Below, in pieces: positions 1 to 5,973 of a stretch of 11,488 nucleotides of DNA. The DNA comes from Prevotella sp. Lineage in GTDB: Bacteria; Bacteroidota; Bacteroidia; Bacteroidales; Bacteroidaceae. Position numbers and translations under genes: made by a program. The stretch is from positions 2,812-14,299 of the forward strand of contig JAJPZD010000186.1 of assembly GCA_021204605.1 (NCBI GenBank). Direction: 5' to 3'. The notes below the pieces were generated by a model. That model did not search any database. It had not been told where the DNA came from and saw only the letters and a program-made list of their open reading frames with translations. Numbering within the stretch: position 1 is the first letter of the stretch; each line of letters begins with the position of its first letter.

Positions 1-201
1 CCGCCGGTACACTCGTAAGACGAGCCACATTTGCCGCCCCCGCCGGTACACTCGTAAGACGAGCCACATTTGCCGCCCCCGCCGGTACACTCGTAAGACG
101 AGCCGCACTTGCCGCCACTACCAGCACACTCGTAAGACGAGCCACATTTACCGCCACCGCCCGAACATTCGTACGATGTGCTGCATTTGCTGGAGGCACT
201 G
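1..201 (-). repeat. 39-bp tandem repeat inside the Cys-rich peptide gene
   Basis: Units begin at 7, 46, 85, 124 and 163, a strict 39-base period (13 codons); bases 1-6 match the end of a further unit. The copies at 7-45 and 46-84 are identical. The copy at 85-123 differs from them at about 6 positions and that at 124-162 at about 4. The copy at 163-201, nearest the start codon, is strongly diverged. The array continues past the left edge. The gradient from diverged at the 5' end of the gene to identical further in suggests recent expansion by slippage or recombination. Confidence 0.95.
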
Positions 202-320
202 TTGATTGTTGCAGCAACCAAATCTTTTCCACCGACGAAGAAAAGGGTGGTAACGGCGACGCCCTTAGCTATACTTTTCAAAAACTCTCTTCGGGTTTGT
301 AATTTATCATCCTCTTTCAT
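1..320 (-). CDS. Cys-rich 13-residue-repeat peptide with Tat-like leader (partial, 3' end outside window)
   Basis: The minus-strand frame opens at ATG 318-320 and stays open to base 1, so the C-terminus is missing; 106 residues are visible. Residues 1-36 form a twin-arginine-like leader: TRREFLKS at residues 9-16, then a hydrophobic stretch (VAVTTLFFVGG) ending near LVAA. After a short linker (TINSASSK) come tandem 13-residue units, consensus CGSSYECTGGGGK. The first unit is degenerate (CSTSYECSGGGGK), the second has CAGSGGK, and the next are identical. Each unit has two cysteines, spaced Cx5C and then Cx6C. The start is fixed because the nearby upstream ATG (ATG ATA TGA) is out of frame and stops at once. 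A Bacteroidota promoter lies about 85 bases upstream. A Tat-like leader plus Cys repeats recalls Bacteroidota radical-SAM-modified peptide precursors (CXXX-repeat type), but the cysteine spacing differs. It could instead be a secreted disulfide-rich or metal-binding repeat protein. Function is inferred, not shown. Confidence 0.85.
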   Translation of the reverse strand, partial: MKEDDKLQTRREFLKSIAKGVAVTTLFFVGGKDLVAATINSASSKCSTSYECSGGGGKCGSSYECAGSGGKCGSSYECTGGGGKCGSSYECTGGGGKCGSSYECTG

Positions 321-403
321 ATCATAGATTATTAGTTTACAGGTGTTTCAGCGCACTAAAAGCAAGTTGAAAACCAGATAATATTAGTAATTTGATTGTT
401 CTA

Positions 404-436
404 CAAAATTACACATTTTTATGACAACAACAAAAA
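404..436 (-). promoter_or_regulatory. Bacteroidota-type promoter for the Cys-rich peptide gene
   Basis: On the minus strand, TTTTTG (plus bases 431-436) is followed after exactly 19 bases by TAATTTTG (404-411). This matches the Bacteroidota primary-sigma pattern TTTG / TAnnTTTG. Transcription would start near base 397, giving a leader RNA of about 77 nt. Confidence 0.65.
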
Positions 437-622
437 TTCTTAGTGTTAAAAAAGATTGTTTTGCGGAAATATTGAGAATTATGCTGTTAGCATCGCACCA
501 TAGCCAAAATAGACGGTTATAGAAATTATTTCGTAAAAAGTCTGAAATAACATACTTTTCATATAAAAAACATGTCAAAAGGGCAGATTAATAGCATAAA
601 GTATGAAATATTAAACTTTTCC

Positions 623-653
623 TTGTTTTTTCGAGAAAAATATCATATTTTTG
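623..653 (+). promoter_or_regulatory. hipBST promoter
   Basis: TTG at 623-625, a 20-base spacer, and TATTTTTG at 646-653 match the Bacteroidota -33/-7 pattern. The expected start near 660 gives a leader of under 20 bases before the hipB ATG at 678. Confidence 0.6.
636..652. promoter_or_regulatory. Palindromic operator candidate over hipB promoter
   Basis: AAAAATAT-C-ATATTTTT is a perfect inverted repeat with 8-base arms and a 1-base centre. It covers most of the -7 element of the hipB promoter. HipB proteins bind palindromes in their own promoter as dimers, so autorepression here is a reasonable inference. The site is very AT-rich, so chance occurrence cannot be excluded. Confidence 0.5.
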
Positions 654-677
654 CCGAAAAGTTTGTTTTAATAGACT

Positions 678-881
678 ATGGAACTAAGGGAAGTGATGAA
701 AAGCCGAAGGGAATTTCTGATGTTGTCACAGCGGGATTTAGCAGAATTGGCAATGGTCAGTTTAGCGACTATCAAGGATATAGAGCGAGGGAAGGGGAAC
801 CCATCGTTGAGTACAGTGGGTAAAATACTCGATGTACTCGGAATGGAGATTGAGTACAAGGTTCGTCAAACCGTTTTCTGA
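678..881 (+). CDS. hipB: HipB-like XRE-family antitoxin / repressor
   Basis: This 67-residue protein is almost entirely one Cro/C1-type helix-turn-helix. The HTH core is at about residues 16-40 (LSQRDLAELAMVSLATIKDIERGK), followed by the helix NPSLSTVGKILDVLGMEIEY typical of HipB. An in-frame TAG two codons upstream (672-674) fixes the ATG at 678 as the first possible start. It is first in a tight operon: hipS starts 11 bases after its stop. In the HipBST family, HipB binds the operator and strengthens neutralisation of the kinase, while HipS is the main antitoxin. The palindrome at 636-652 suggests it represses its own operon. Family assignment is strong from sequence and context; the function is by homology. 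Confidence 0.88.
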   Translation: MELREVMKSRREFLMLSQRDLAELAMVSLATIKDIERGKGNPSLSTVGKILDVLGMEIEYKVRQTVF

Positions 882-892
882 CAATGATTTAA

Positions 893-1228
893 ATGAGAAA
901 GTTAAATGTTTACTCCAATGAGCATAAAGCCGGGGTGCTGACCGAAAAACATCCCGGCAGGGGATATACGTTCTGTTATGACAGCGACTATCTCGCCTCC
1001 GGCCAGCCGCCTATTTCGGTTACATTGCCAAAACGGAAAGAGCCATACGAATCGGAGTATCTATTTCCGTTTTTTGCGAATATATTGCCAGAAGGAGCCA
1101 ATCGTAAGGCGATATGCAGGTATTTACGTATCGACGAGCAGGATTTCTTCGGTCTGCTCACCGCCATGGCGGATCAGGATTTCATCGGAGCTGTTGAAGT
1201 TAGAAAGATTGCAGATGAAAGAGATTAA
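893..1228 (+). CDS. hipS: HipS: stand-alone HipA N-terminal-domain protein (predicted antitoxin)
   Basis: This 111-residue protein corresponds to the N-terminal subdomain of HipA only. Family landmarks in order are the GVLTEKHPGRGYTFCYD strand region (residues 14-30), ISVTLP (41-46), the LFPFFANILPEGANR block (57-71), the DEQDFFGLL segment (81-89) and the closing DFIGAVEV (96-103). It ends before any kinase motif. Its TAA (1226-1228) lies inside the start of hipT, a 14-base overlap that suggests translational coupling and fixed stoichiometry. In the tripartite HipBST systems described in E. coli, the equivalent protein HipS is the antitoxin that inhibits the HipT kinase. A frameshifted full-length hipA is a possible alternative, but the overlap, the clean termini and the SxS motif in the partner favour a genuine split system. 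Confidence 0.85.
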   Translation: MRKLNVYSNEHKAGVLTEKHPGRGYTFCYDSDYLASGQPPISVTLPKRKEPYESEYLFPFFANILPEGANRKAICRYLRIDEQDFFGLLTAMADQDFIGAVEVRKIADERD

Positions 1229-2225
1229 TAATTGTCCGTCAACCCTTTTGGAGGGTTTTGACACTTACAGTCCCAAAGCCGCAAAGCTGCTTTTTGACGG
1301 CAAGAGGGTAAGTCATGTTTTGGATTTCGATCTGGAGGAAATTCAAGATACCACTTATCTTGTGGAGGCACAGCACAGAATATCAGTTTCCGGTGTTCAG
1401 GAGAAATTTCCCGCTCTCATTGAGAATGTAAAAATCAGACTGTCAAATAAAGATAAACGCTCCACACACATCCTGAAACCCGCGCCGTGGGACAACACGT
1501 TGAGTTCACGGAAACAGATACCTGCCAACGAGCATCTCACCATGCAGATAGCCTCACAGGTGTATGGAATACAGACTGCTGTTAACGGGTTGTGTTTCAC
1601 ACCAAAGGGTCAGGCGGTGTATATCACAAAACGGTTTGACATAATGCAAGATGGCAGTAAGTTGTATATGGATGATTTTGCGTCTGTTGTAGGGAGAAAC
1701 GAACAGGCGGAAGGCTCACAGTTCAAGTACAACGGATGTTATGAGGATATTGCCGTTGCTATCCGTGAAAATGTCGCTGCATGGAAAGTTGACATGGAAC
1801 GGTTCTTTGAATTAGTGCTGTTCAACTACATCTATGCAAACGGTGATGACCACCTGAAGAATTTCTCGCTAATCCGGCAGGGGCAGGATTATCGCCTTGC
1901 ACCAGCATACGATTTGCTCAACACAAGTCTGCATATAAATGGTGATGACATGGGTCTTGATGGCGGTTTGTCTCCGAATATCGAAACAAGTGATGTTTTG
2001 GACAGGACAGGTCATCCATGCCGCCTTGACTTTGAACGGTTTGGACTACGGATAGGAATTAACTCAACCCGTCTTAATAAAATCCTTGACAAATATATGC
2101 AAATGCCCGATGAAACGAGGAAAATGGTTGAGCACAGTTTTCTGAATGACAAAATGAAACGAAGCTATGTAAGAATAGTAAACGAAAGAATTAAACGATT
2201 TATTAGAATTGAAATTGAGAATTGA
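1215..2225 (+). CDS. hipT: HipT: HipA-family serine/threonine kinase toxin, core domain
   Basis: With the ATG at 1215 the product is 336 residues. The same frame is open back to 978, but that part lies over hipS in another frame and has no homology-like content, so 1215 is preferred. Kinase features visible: the Gly-rich loop motif RISVSGVQEK (residues 55-64) with S57 and S59, ATP-site lysine K88 in HILKPAPW, NEHLTM at 105-110, VYITKRFD at 135-142, the catalytic motif NGDDHLKNFSL at 209-219 (D211, K215, N216), and the metal-binding aspartate D233 in LAPAYDLLN. HipT of E. coli O127 has a SIS motif at S57/S59 whose phosphorylation controls toxicity; the SVS here falls at the same numbers. HipT is known to phosphorylate tryptophanyl-tRNA synthetase, whereas the target of this protein is unknown. 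The genes show no truncation or frameshift. Confidence 0.85.
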   Translation: MKEINNCPSTLLEGFDTYSPKAAKLLFDGKRVSHVLDFDLEEIQDTTYLVEAQHRISVSGVQEKFPALIENVKIRLSNKDKRSTHILKPAPWDNTLSSRKQIPANEHLTMQIASQVYGIQTAVNGLCFTPKGQAVYITKRFDIMQDGSKLYMDDFASVVGRNEQAEGSQFKYNGCYEDIAVAIRENVAAWKVDMERFFELVLFNYIYANGDDHLKNFSLIRQGQDYRLAPAYDLLNTSLHINGDDMGLDGGLSPNIETSDVLDRTGHPCRLDFERFGLRIGINSTRLNKILDKYMQMPDETRKMVEHSFLNDKMKRSYVRIVNERIKRFIRIEIEN

Positions 2226-2343
2226 CAATTATGCATAGAGAGATACGAGAGGCAGTTTTTTTAGATTACCATTACAAATATTATATCATTGTGGCGTAAA
2301 AAGAGCAAAAAAGGCAGCTAAATAATAAAATAAGTTGTTAATG

Positions 2344-2375
2344 TTGCTCAAAATGACAAAAAAGTAGTAACTTTG
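2344..2375 (+). promoter_or_regulatory. Promoter of the DUF4230-symporter operon
   Basis: TTG at 2344-2346, a 21-base spacer and TAACTTTG at 2368-2375 match the Bacteroidota pattern. The -7 element overlaps a possible TTG start at 2373, which rules that codon out and supports the ATG at 2385. The rest of the gap after hipT (2226-2343) shows no convincing terminator. Confidence 0.6.
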
Positions 2376-2384
2376 TTGGCAATT

Positions 2385-3062
2385 ATGAAAAAGGGGTTAT
2401 TGTTGTGTGTGATAATGTTAGCGATGTTGCTGAGTGGCTGTAAGGAGCAGGCGGCAACGGAGGAGCAGGTAGGGGTGGATACCATTCCTATGATGGTCAT
2501 GCAGATCAGGAAATGCGCCAAGCTCTATACAGCGGAATATCAGGTGCACAAAATTGTGACCCATGATGACCAGATGAGTCTGCAAGGCACGTTCCTTCAG
2601 CAGAAATTCAATATCAAGTTGCCCATGTCATCGAGAAAAATCGCCATTCCAGTGGATGCTACGCTAAAGGCATATATTGATTTTGGTGATTTCAACGAGA
2701 ACAATGTGGTGCAGAAAGAAGGCAAGATAGAGATAATACTCCCTGACCCGAAAGTGGAGCTTACCGACAGCCGCATCGACCACAACGAGATAAAGAGGTA
2801 TGTATCACTGATGCGCTCCAATTTCAGCGATGCCGAGTTGACAGACTATGAGAAGCAGGGGCGGGCTGCGATTCTGAACAGTGTTCCTAAGTTGGGCATC
2901 ATCGACATGGCGAGGGAGAGTGCCGCCCATGCGTTGATACCGATGATCAAGCAGATGGGATATGAGGAGGAGGACATCACGATAACATTCCGCAAGAAAT
3001 TCACCACAAGCGACCTTCCGACACTGTTGGACAGCAATACGATAGAAAATGGAGGGAAATAA
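2385..3062 (+). CDS. DUF4230 family lipoprotein
   Basis: The 225-residue product begins with a lipoprotein signal: KK at 2-3, a hydrophobic stretch, and lipobox LLSGC with the lipidated cysteine at residue 19. The mature part matches the Bacteroidota DUF4230 family as I recall it: the opening LYTAEYQVHKIVTHDD (47-62), a basic strand with RKIAIPVDATLKAYIDFGDF (84-103), the IEIILPDPKVELTDSRID segment (115-132), and a C-terminal helix rich in charged residues ending in MGYEEEDITITFRKKF (191-206). The TTG at 2373 lies in the promoter, so ATG 2385 is the chosen start. It overlaps the next DUF4230 gene by 14 bases, so the two are almost certainly co-made. The function of DUF4230 is not known; a cell-envelope role is inferred from the lipid anchor. 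Confidence 0.8.
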   Translation: MKKGLLLCVIMLAMLLSGCKEQAATEEQVGVDTIPMMVMQIRKCAKLYTAEYQVHKIVTHDDQMSLQGTFLQQKFNIKLPMSSRKIAIPVDATLKAYIDFGDFNENNVVQKEGKIEIILPDPKVELTDSRIDHNEIKRYVSLMRSNFSDAELTDYEKQGRAAILNSVPKLGIIDMARESAAHALIPMIKQMGYEEEDITITFRKKFTTSDLPTLLDSNTIENGGK

Positions 3063-3708
3063 GAGCGATAAGGCAAGGAAAGGCAACACGTTTGCAAAGA
3101 TATTCCGCAACTACAACAGGGTGCGGCTTTGTCTGTTGTCGGTTGCCGTGATTGTTGTCGCCATTGCCGTAATCGTTATAGTACGGTCATGCAAGGATGA
3201 TACCATAACAGTGTTCTCTGATGACAAGATAAATGTTACCCCTACTCAGGTGCTGGCGATGAAAGAGATAGGAGAGTGGGAGTTTCTTTCTATAGAGGAT
3301 GAGGAGTTGGTTGACACGGTGAGGAAAGGGATTTTCAGCGATGACCACCTGATACGTATATATTATGGTACGTTGCGGCTCGGTTTTGACATGGGGAAAG
3401 TGAAAGACGACTGGATAACGGTTGACAAAGACACGATAAGTGTGTTGTTGCCGCAAATCGGTCTGCTCGATGAGAGGTTCATCGACGAGGCACGCACGCA
3501 GTCGTTTTTTGAGACAGGTTCGTGGAACGACGAGGTGAGGGAGAAGATGTATCATACAGCATATAGAAAGATGAAGGCCCGTTGCTTGACACAGGAGAAT
3601 ATCTCCACTGCAGAGGAGAATGCCAAATTGCAGGTTTTCCGCATGTTAAGGGCAATGGGTTACGAGAATGTGAAGATCAGTTTTGATAGTCAAGTTGAAG
3701 TGAAATAA
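3049..3708 (+). CDS. DUF4230 family single-pass membrane protein
   Basis: This is a 219-residue paralogue of the preceding lipoprotein. A basic cytoplasmic N-terminus (residues 1-26) precedes one membrane helix at about 27-46 (CLLSVAVIVVAIAVIVIV), then RSCKDD and a soluble domain. DUF4230-like features are VLAMKEIGEWEFLSIEDEELVDTV (68-91), YYGTLRLGFDM (105-115), ISVLLPQIGLLDERFIDE (130-147) and the closing MGYENVKISFD (203-213), which mirrors MGYEEEDITITF in the upstream gene. The start codon lies inside the upstream gene (14-base overlap), and the symporter begins 10 bases after its stop. The pair may form a complex with one partner anchored by lipid and one by a helix; that is inference. 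No enzymatic motif is visible. Confidence 0.78.
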   Translation: MEGNKSDKARKGNTFAKIFRNYNRVRLCLLSVAVIVVAIAVIVIVRSCKDDTITVFSDDKINVTPTQVLAMKEIGEWEFLSIEDEELVDTVRKGIFSDDHLIRIYYGTLRLGFDMGKVKDDWITVDKDTISVLLPQIGLLDERFIDEARTQSFFETGSWNDEVREKMYHTAYRKMKARCLTQENISTAEENAKLQVFRMLRAMGYENVKISFDSQVEVK

Positions 3709-3718
3709 GGAGCAGGGC

Positions 3719-5101
3719 ATGGATATTATTCAACGGTTTTTCAGTGAGTTCAGTTCATTCCTATGGGGATGGCCCATGATAATCCTACTGCTTGGCACCC
3801 ACATATTCCTTACTATACGGCTGGAATTTCCTCAGCGCAAATTATGGACTGCTATAAAGCTGTCGGTAAAGAAAGACAAGGGCGCAGACGGGGACGTGTC
3901 GCAGTTTGGCGCATTGGTAACAGCCCTTGCCGCAACGATAGGCACGGGAAACATCATCGGAGTCGCCACGGCGGTAGCGTTGGGCGGGCCGGGGGCGGTG
4001 TTATGGTGCTGGCTGACTGGTTTTTTCGGGATATCCACGAAATATGCGGAGGGTCTTCTTGCGATAAAATACCGTGTAAAGACGGGTGACGGTCGCACAA
4101 TGGGCGGTCCGATGTATGCCCTTGAGCGTGGTTTGGGTTGGCGGAAATTAGGTATTCTTTTTGCCATATTCACGGCGGTAGCGGCATTTGGTATCGGCAA
4201 CACGGTGCAGGCGAATGCCATAGCGACGCTGACGCAAGAGAGCTACAGAGTTTCGCCTTATATCACAGGTATAGTGATATGTATTCTCGTTGGAATGGTG
4301 ATTATAGGAGGCATCAAGAGTATCGCGCGTGTATGCACGATGCTTGTTCCTTTGATGTCGTTTCTATATATTATAGGTTGTATAGTAATACTGTTTATAA
4401 ACCACGAGTATCTGTGGCCGGCGATCAGTATGATATGTGAGTCGGCAGTCGCGCCGAAGGCTGCAGGTGGCGGTTTTGCCGGTGGAATGATAATGCTTGC
4501 CGCCCGTTATGGTATTGCACGAGGGCTGTTTTCAAACGAGTCAGGAATGGGGTCTGCCCCTATTGTCGCTGCTGCTGCGAAGACCCGCAACCCGGTGCGT
4601 CAGGCGTTGGTGTCGGCCTCAGGCACGTTTTGGGACACTGTGGTTATCTGCGCACTTACAGGTATCGTTATTGTAAGCAGCATAATAGCCTATCCGGATA
4701 TCAGTTATGATAATGGAGCGACACTTACGAAGATGGCATTCAGTAAGATACCGGTAATCGGCACGCCGTTGTTGACATTTGGTTTGCTGACATTTGCGTT
4801 CAGTACGATTCTCGGTTGGGAGATATACGGAGAGCGAGCGGTGGAATACCTGAAAGGCAGTAAGTGGACGAGGGGCTACCGCGTGGTGTATGTTGTGGCT
4901 ATCTTTATCGGCAGTGTGATGAGCCTTGACATTGTATGGAACATAGCCGACTGCATGAACGCACTCATGGCGATACCGAACTTGCTTTCGCTGCTCTTTC
5001 TTAGTGGCGTGATAGTGAGTGAGACGCGCAAATATCTATGGCAGGGCCGTCTTGACATGGATATGGAAACGGAAGAAGATGCCTTAAAAGAACAGGCATA
5101 G
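3719..5101 (+). CDS. AGCS-family Na+/alanine (glycine) symporter
   Basis: The 460-residue polytopic membrane protein, a usual length for the family, couples uptake of alanine or glycine to a cation, normally Na+. The AGCS signature is clear: LAATIGTGNIIGVATAVALGGPGAVLWCWLTGFFGISTKYAEG (residues 70-112 region), followed by RTMGGPMYALERGLG (126-140), AAFGIGNTVQANAIA (155-169), RGLFSNESGMGSAPIVAAAAKT (268-289) and FAFSTILGWEIYGERAVEYL (359-378). About ten hydrophobic segments are visible. AAGGAG at 3707-3712 lies 6 bases before the ATG, an unusually good Shine-Dalgarno sequence for this phylum. It is last in the DUF4230 operon. The acidic tail (DMDMETEEDALKEQA) overlaps the convergent gene by 18 bases. 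Exact substrate cannot be read from sequence. Confidence 0.92.
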   Translation: MDIIQRFFSEFSSFLWGWPMIILLLGTHIFLTIRLEFPQRKLWTAIKLSVKKDKGADGDVSQFGALVTALAATIGTGNIIGVATAVALGGPGAVLWCWLTGFFGISTKYAEGLLAIKYRVKTGDGRTMGGPMYALERGLGWRKLGILFAIFTAVAAFGIGNTVQANAIATLTQESYRVSPYITGIVICILVGMVIIGGIKSIARVCTMLVPLMSFLYIIGCIVILFINHEYLWPAISMICESAVAPKAAGGGFAGGMIMLAARYGIARGLFSNESGMGSAPIVAAAAKTRNPVRQALVSASGTFWDTVVICALTGIVIVSSIIAYPDISYDNGATLTKMAFSKIPVIGTPLLTFGLLTFAFSTILGWEIYGERAVEYLKGSKWTRGYRVVYVVAIFIGSVMSLDIVWNIADCMNALMAIPNLLSLLFLSGVIVSETRKYLWQGRLDMDMETEEDALKEQA

Positions 5102-5779
5102 TGCGCCTGCGATGACAAATATAATTCCTACTATCACGTTCATCCATTTCTGGAATTTATCCATACGCTCACGCATTAGAGAAGAGTTGCTCAGCCCGTA
5201 GGCTACACCCCATGCGAGCATAACGGTAGGTATTGCGGTTGCAATGGCAAAGACGACAGGCAGAAAGTAGCCAACTGTAGATTTGGCGGACATAGGCAGC
5301 AGCATGCAGAAATAGACTATCGCGCTTTCAGGGCAGAACGACAGGGCGAGGACAATGCCGAGCAACAGGCAACCAGCATAGCTGTTAACTTTGCGCTTTG
5401 TATCGACATTATGGCAATGAGTATGTCTGCGCACCAATTGGTTTAAGAGGAAATAAAGGCCGGCTATAATAAGGAACGGTGCGAGCAATCTTTCTCCCCA
5501 TGCAGTGAACCAAGTGGTGAGGTTCATCATTTGGGCACCGCCGCGCAACACAGAGATGAGCAGGATGCCCAGCAGCGAGTAAGCCAAAACCCGTCCGAAG
5601 GTATAGAGCAGACAGTTGTGGAACAGTTTTCTGCGGTCGTGAGCATCCTTGGCCATATAAGCCATTGCAGCGATATTGGTAGCAAAGAGGCAAGGGTGCA
5701 GCACGATGATGATACCGAGGAGGAAAGCCGTCAGTATCGGTAAGTGAGAGTTGTTTATTATATCTTGTATGAAGTTCAT
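5084..5779 (-). CDS. CcdA/DsbD-like permease (ArsG / TauE-SafE type)
   Basis: With ATG at 5777-5779 the product is 231 residues and about six membrane helices. The frame is open upstream to 5893, but the extra 38 codons cover the likely promoter and read as AT-rich non-coding sequence, so the shorter start is preferred. Motifs: a membrane-embedded HPC at 28-30 in LLGIIIVLHPCLFATNIAAMAY, GRVLAYSLLGILL (62-74), a second FCP at 148-150 in LSFCPESAIVYFCMLLP, and PVVFAIATAIPTVMLAW (174-190). The paired PC and CP cysteines (C30, C149) recall the thiol-relay pair of CcdA/DsbD. From memory it fits best the Bacteroidota proteins labelled aromatic-arsenical efflux permease ArsG-like. A cytoplasmic or periplasmic loop has HTHCH (119-123), a possible metal site. 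No arsenic gene is nearby, so the substrate is unknown. It converges with the symporter, overlapping it by 18 bases. Confidence 0.75.
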   Translation of the reverse strand: MNFIQDIINNSHLPILTAFLLGIIIVLHPCLFATNIAAMAYMAKDAHDRRKLFHNCLLYTFGRVLAYSLLGILLISVLRGGAQMMNLTTWFTAWGERLLAPFLIIAGLYFLLNQLVRRHTHCHNVDTKRKVNSYAGCLLLGIVLALSFCPESAIVYFCMLLPMSAKSTVGYFLPVVFAIATAIPTVMLAWGVAYGLSNSSLMRERMDKFQKWMNVIVGIIFVIAGALCLFF

Positions 5780-5830
5780 CTGTTCTGGCGAAAGAGAGTA
5801 ATAAATAGATAATGAGTGAATATTTATGCG

Positions 5831-5864
5831 CAAAAATATAAAAAAACCAATAGATATATGCAAA
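5831..5864 (-). promoter_or_regulatory. Possible promoter of the CcdA-like permease gene
   Basis: On the minus strand TATTTTTG (plus 5831-5838) fits the -7 pattern, with TTTG (5861-5864) 22 bases upstream, slightly longer spacing than usual. It would start RNA about 45 bases before the chosen ATG at 5779. The region is AT-rich, so confidence is limited. Confidence 0.4.
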
Positions 5865-5944
5865 AAAAGAGCATATCTCAAAATAGTTATCAAAATTTAA
5901 TGTTTGCATATCAAAATATAAAGTATCGGTAAAATAATTTCATG

Positions 5945-5952
5945 TACTTTTG
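5945..5952 (+). promoter_or_regulatory. -7 element of rhaD promoter
   Basis: TACTTTTG matches TAnnTTTG, 21 bases before the rhaD ATG. I see no good TTTG at the expected distance upstream, so a regulator may assist this promoter. Confidence 0.5.
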
Positions 5953-5973
5953 TAAAAAATTTAATAAACGACT

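Larger units (their letters stand above)
321..677. other. Divergent intergenic region between Cys-rich peptide gene and hip operon
   Basis: This 357-base AT-rich stretch holds the leftward promoter of the peptide gene (404-436) and the rightward hipB promoter with its palindrome (623-653). Short open frames exist on both strands between 384 and 823, but they overlap the promoters or the hip genes and have no recognisable domain. Bases 441-622 show no gene, RNA or strong hairpin that I can support. Confidence 0.7.

Noticed and set aside
1..201. CRISPR-like array because of the regular 39-bp period
   Set aside because: The copies abut without unique spacers, stay in one reading frame and encode a clean 13-residue peptide repeat.
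384..578. 64-residue minus-strand frame upstream of the Cys-rich peptide gene
   Set aside because: It contains the peptide gene's promoter, is AT-rich with no domain, and has no promoter of its own.
572..823. 83-residue plus-strand frame across the hipB promoter and gene
   Set aside because: It runs through the hipB promoter and overlaps hipB in another frame; its sequence is low complexity without domain features.
978..1214. N-terminal extension of HipT back to 978
   Set aside because: These 79 codons lie over hipS in a different frame and read as a shadow; the HipT numbering from 1215 also puts the SVS serines at 57 and 59 as in known HipT.
3832..4221. 129-residue minus-strand frame inside the symporter gene
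   Set aside because: It is the antisense shadow of a strongly supported AGCS gene.
5780..5893. 38-residue N-terminal extension of the CcdA-like permease
   Set aside because: It overlaps the probable promoter, is AT-rich, and family members begin close to MNFIQDI; an extra membrane segment there cannot be fully excluded.
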